Shown one piece after another: positions 63,479-64,000 of a DNA stretch of 64,000 bases. Each line of letters opens with the position of its first letter. Position 1 is the stretch's first letter. Made by a program: the position numbers and the translations under genes. The stretch comes from Eulemur rufifrons (lineage: Eukaryota; Chordata; Mammalia; Primates; Lemuridae). A model generated the notes under the pieces. That model was given only the letters and a program-made list of their open reading frames with translations, was not told where the DNA came from and made no database searches. The stretch spans positions 298,501 through 362,500 of the forward strand of contig NW_027182877.1 in assembly GCF_041146395.1 (NCBI RefSeq). Direction: 5' to 3'.

Positions 63479-64000
63479 TAAGCATAAACAATACCTTTAA
63501 CAGATAACCCTAACCCTGAACATAACACCCAACCCTGTTCCTATTACTCCCCTTAACACGTAAACCTCACCGTGCGCCTAACTTTAACCTCTTATCCTAA
63601 CGTTAATGCATAACCCATTTGTTGAGAACAACCCCTATCCCATAATTCTAACCCTATCTCCTAGTCATCACTGTGACACCTAATCCCTAATCCTAATTCT
63701 AAACCGCTAAACCTAACCGTAACCCTACCTACAACCCTAACACTGACAGTAACCCTTACTTCTAAACCCAACGCTATGCCTAACAAAAACCCTAACCCTT
63801 GACCCTATCCCTTCACCCTAACCCCTAAGCCTTACCCTAACCCTTAACCCTAATCCTAATCCTAACCGTTAAACCTAACCCTAGCTCTTAAAGCTAACCC
63901 TAAACCTTACCCTCACGACTAGACCTAACCCTGACACTAACCTAACACCTAACCCTAACCAGAACCCCTAAAGCTAACCCTGAACCCTATCCCTAACCCT

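Larger units (their letters stand above)
14071..64000 (-). repeat. Degenerate CCCTAA telomere-derived array, right arm
   Basis: Same repeat family as the left arm but inverted: the + strand reads CCCTAA and variants to the window end, and all A and B boxes lie on the minus strand. It includes older diverged modules (14.1-19.5 kb), a diverged higher-order copy (19.56-22.96 kb), the 3433-bp tandem array (to about 60.24 kb) and a 1.87-kb tandem repeat (to the end). I found no return to TTAGGG orientation anywhere after 14071. Confidence 0.95.
60225..64000 (-). repeat. Second tandem repeat, about 1.86-1.88-kb unit
   Basis: The anchor CCAGAACCCCTAAAGCTAAC occurs at about 60225, 62082 and 63959, giving units of 1857 and 1877 bp and the start of a third. 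The two full copies are similar by eye at roughly 95%, clearly less uniform than the 3433-bp array. Each has one c-type A box and no B box. Unit-specific landmarks are CAGTAAGGAAGACCC and GCTAATGGGATCCC (near 60572 and 62427). The part around 61018-61120 resembles sequence next to the B box in the 3433-bp unit, so this unit may be a derivative from which the B box was lost, or a parallel lineage. Confidence 0.83.

Noticed and set aside
1313..63491. About forty open reading frames of 60-102 codons
   Set aside because: They fall on A or B boxes and the telomere-like flanks, repeat at the array period, have low-complexity ends such as RIRFRVRI and LGLGG, and show no recognised domain, start context or gene structure. 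I treat them as by-products of the repeat.

Overview
This window holds no gene I can support. All 64 kb is degenerate vertebrate-type telomeric repeat (TTAGGG and one- or two-base variants such as TTACGG, TTATGG, TTAGTG), organised into higher-order repeats and broken every 0.5 to 1.8 kb by about 190-bp boxes of non-telomeric sequence. The longest exact TTAGGG run I found is only about three to four units, so this is subtelomeric or interstitial telomere-derived satellite, not a living chromosome end. A TTAGGG motif and this complexity suggest a vertebrate, but TTAGGG is also used by many fungi and protists, and nothing here fixes the species.

Layout. Positions 1-14070 carry the G-rich strand on the + strand; from 14071 to the end the + strand is C-rich (CCCTAA). 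The change is abrupt, in the head-to-head order TTAGGG...CCCTAA expected of two joined chromosome ends or of an inverted duplication. Two related box families punctuate both halves: A boxes (subtypes a, b, c) and B boxes. They are diverged copies of each other, sharing CATGCAGGAC, CGCATGGCATGG, ATTGTAGGCTT and AACTCTGAGAA in the same order. Box order and spacing show that about 858-10680 (left) and about 14176-23684 (right) are inverted, collinear copies, with roughly 3.4 kb of extra A-B-A-B sequence on the left side of the join.

From about 21.3 to 60.24 kb the right half is a tandem array of a 3433-bp unit (boxes a, b, B, c). Ten full copies start at 22963 and every 3433 bp after it; an eleventh is cut off near 60247. 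The copies differ at only a few sites each, and those differences are shuffled between copies. A clearly more diverged copy (19561-22962) and older fragments lie on the centre side. From about 60225 to the window end a second unit of about 1.86-1.88 kb takes over, with one c-type A box and no B box.

Interpretation: old telomere-derived subtelomeric modules were duplicated and inverted, then one 3433-bp combination was recently amplified and homogenised. The many 60-100 aa open frames come from the repeat (for example runs of RVRV or LGLG) and from the repeated boxes; I do not call them genes.
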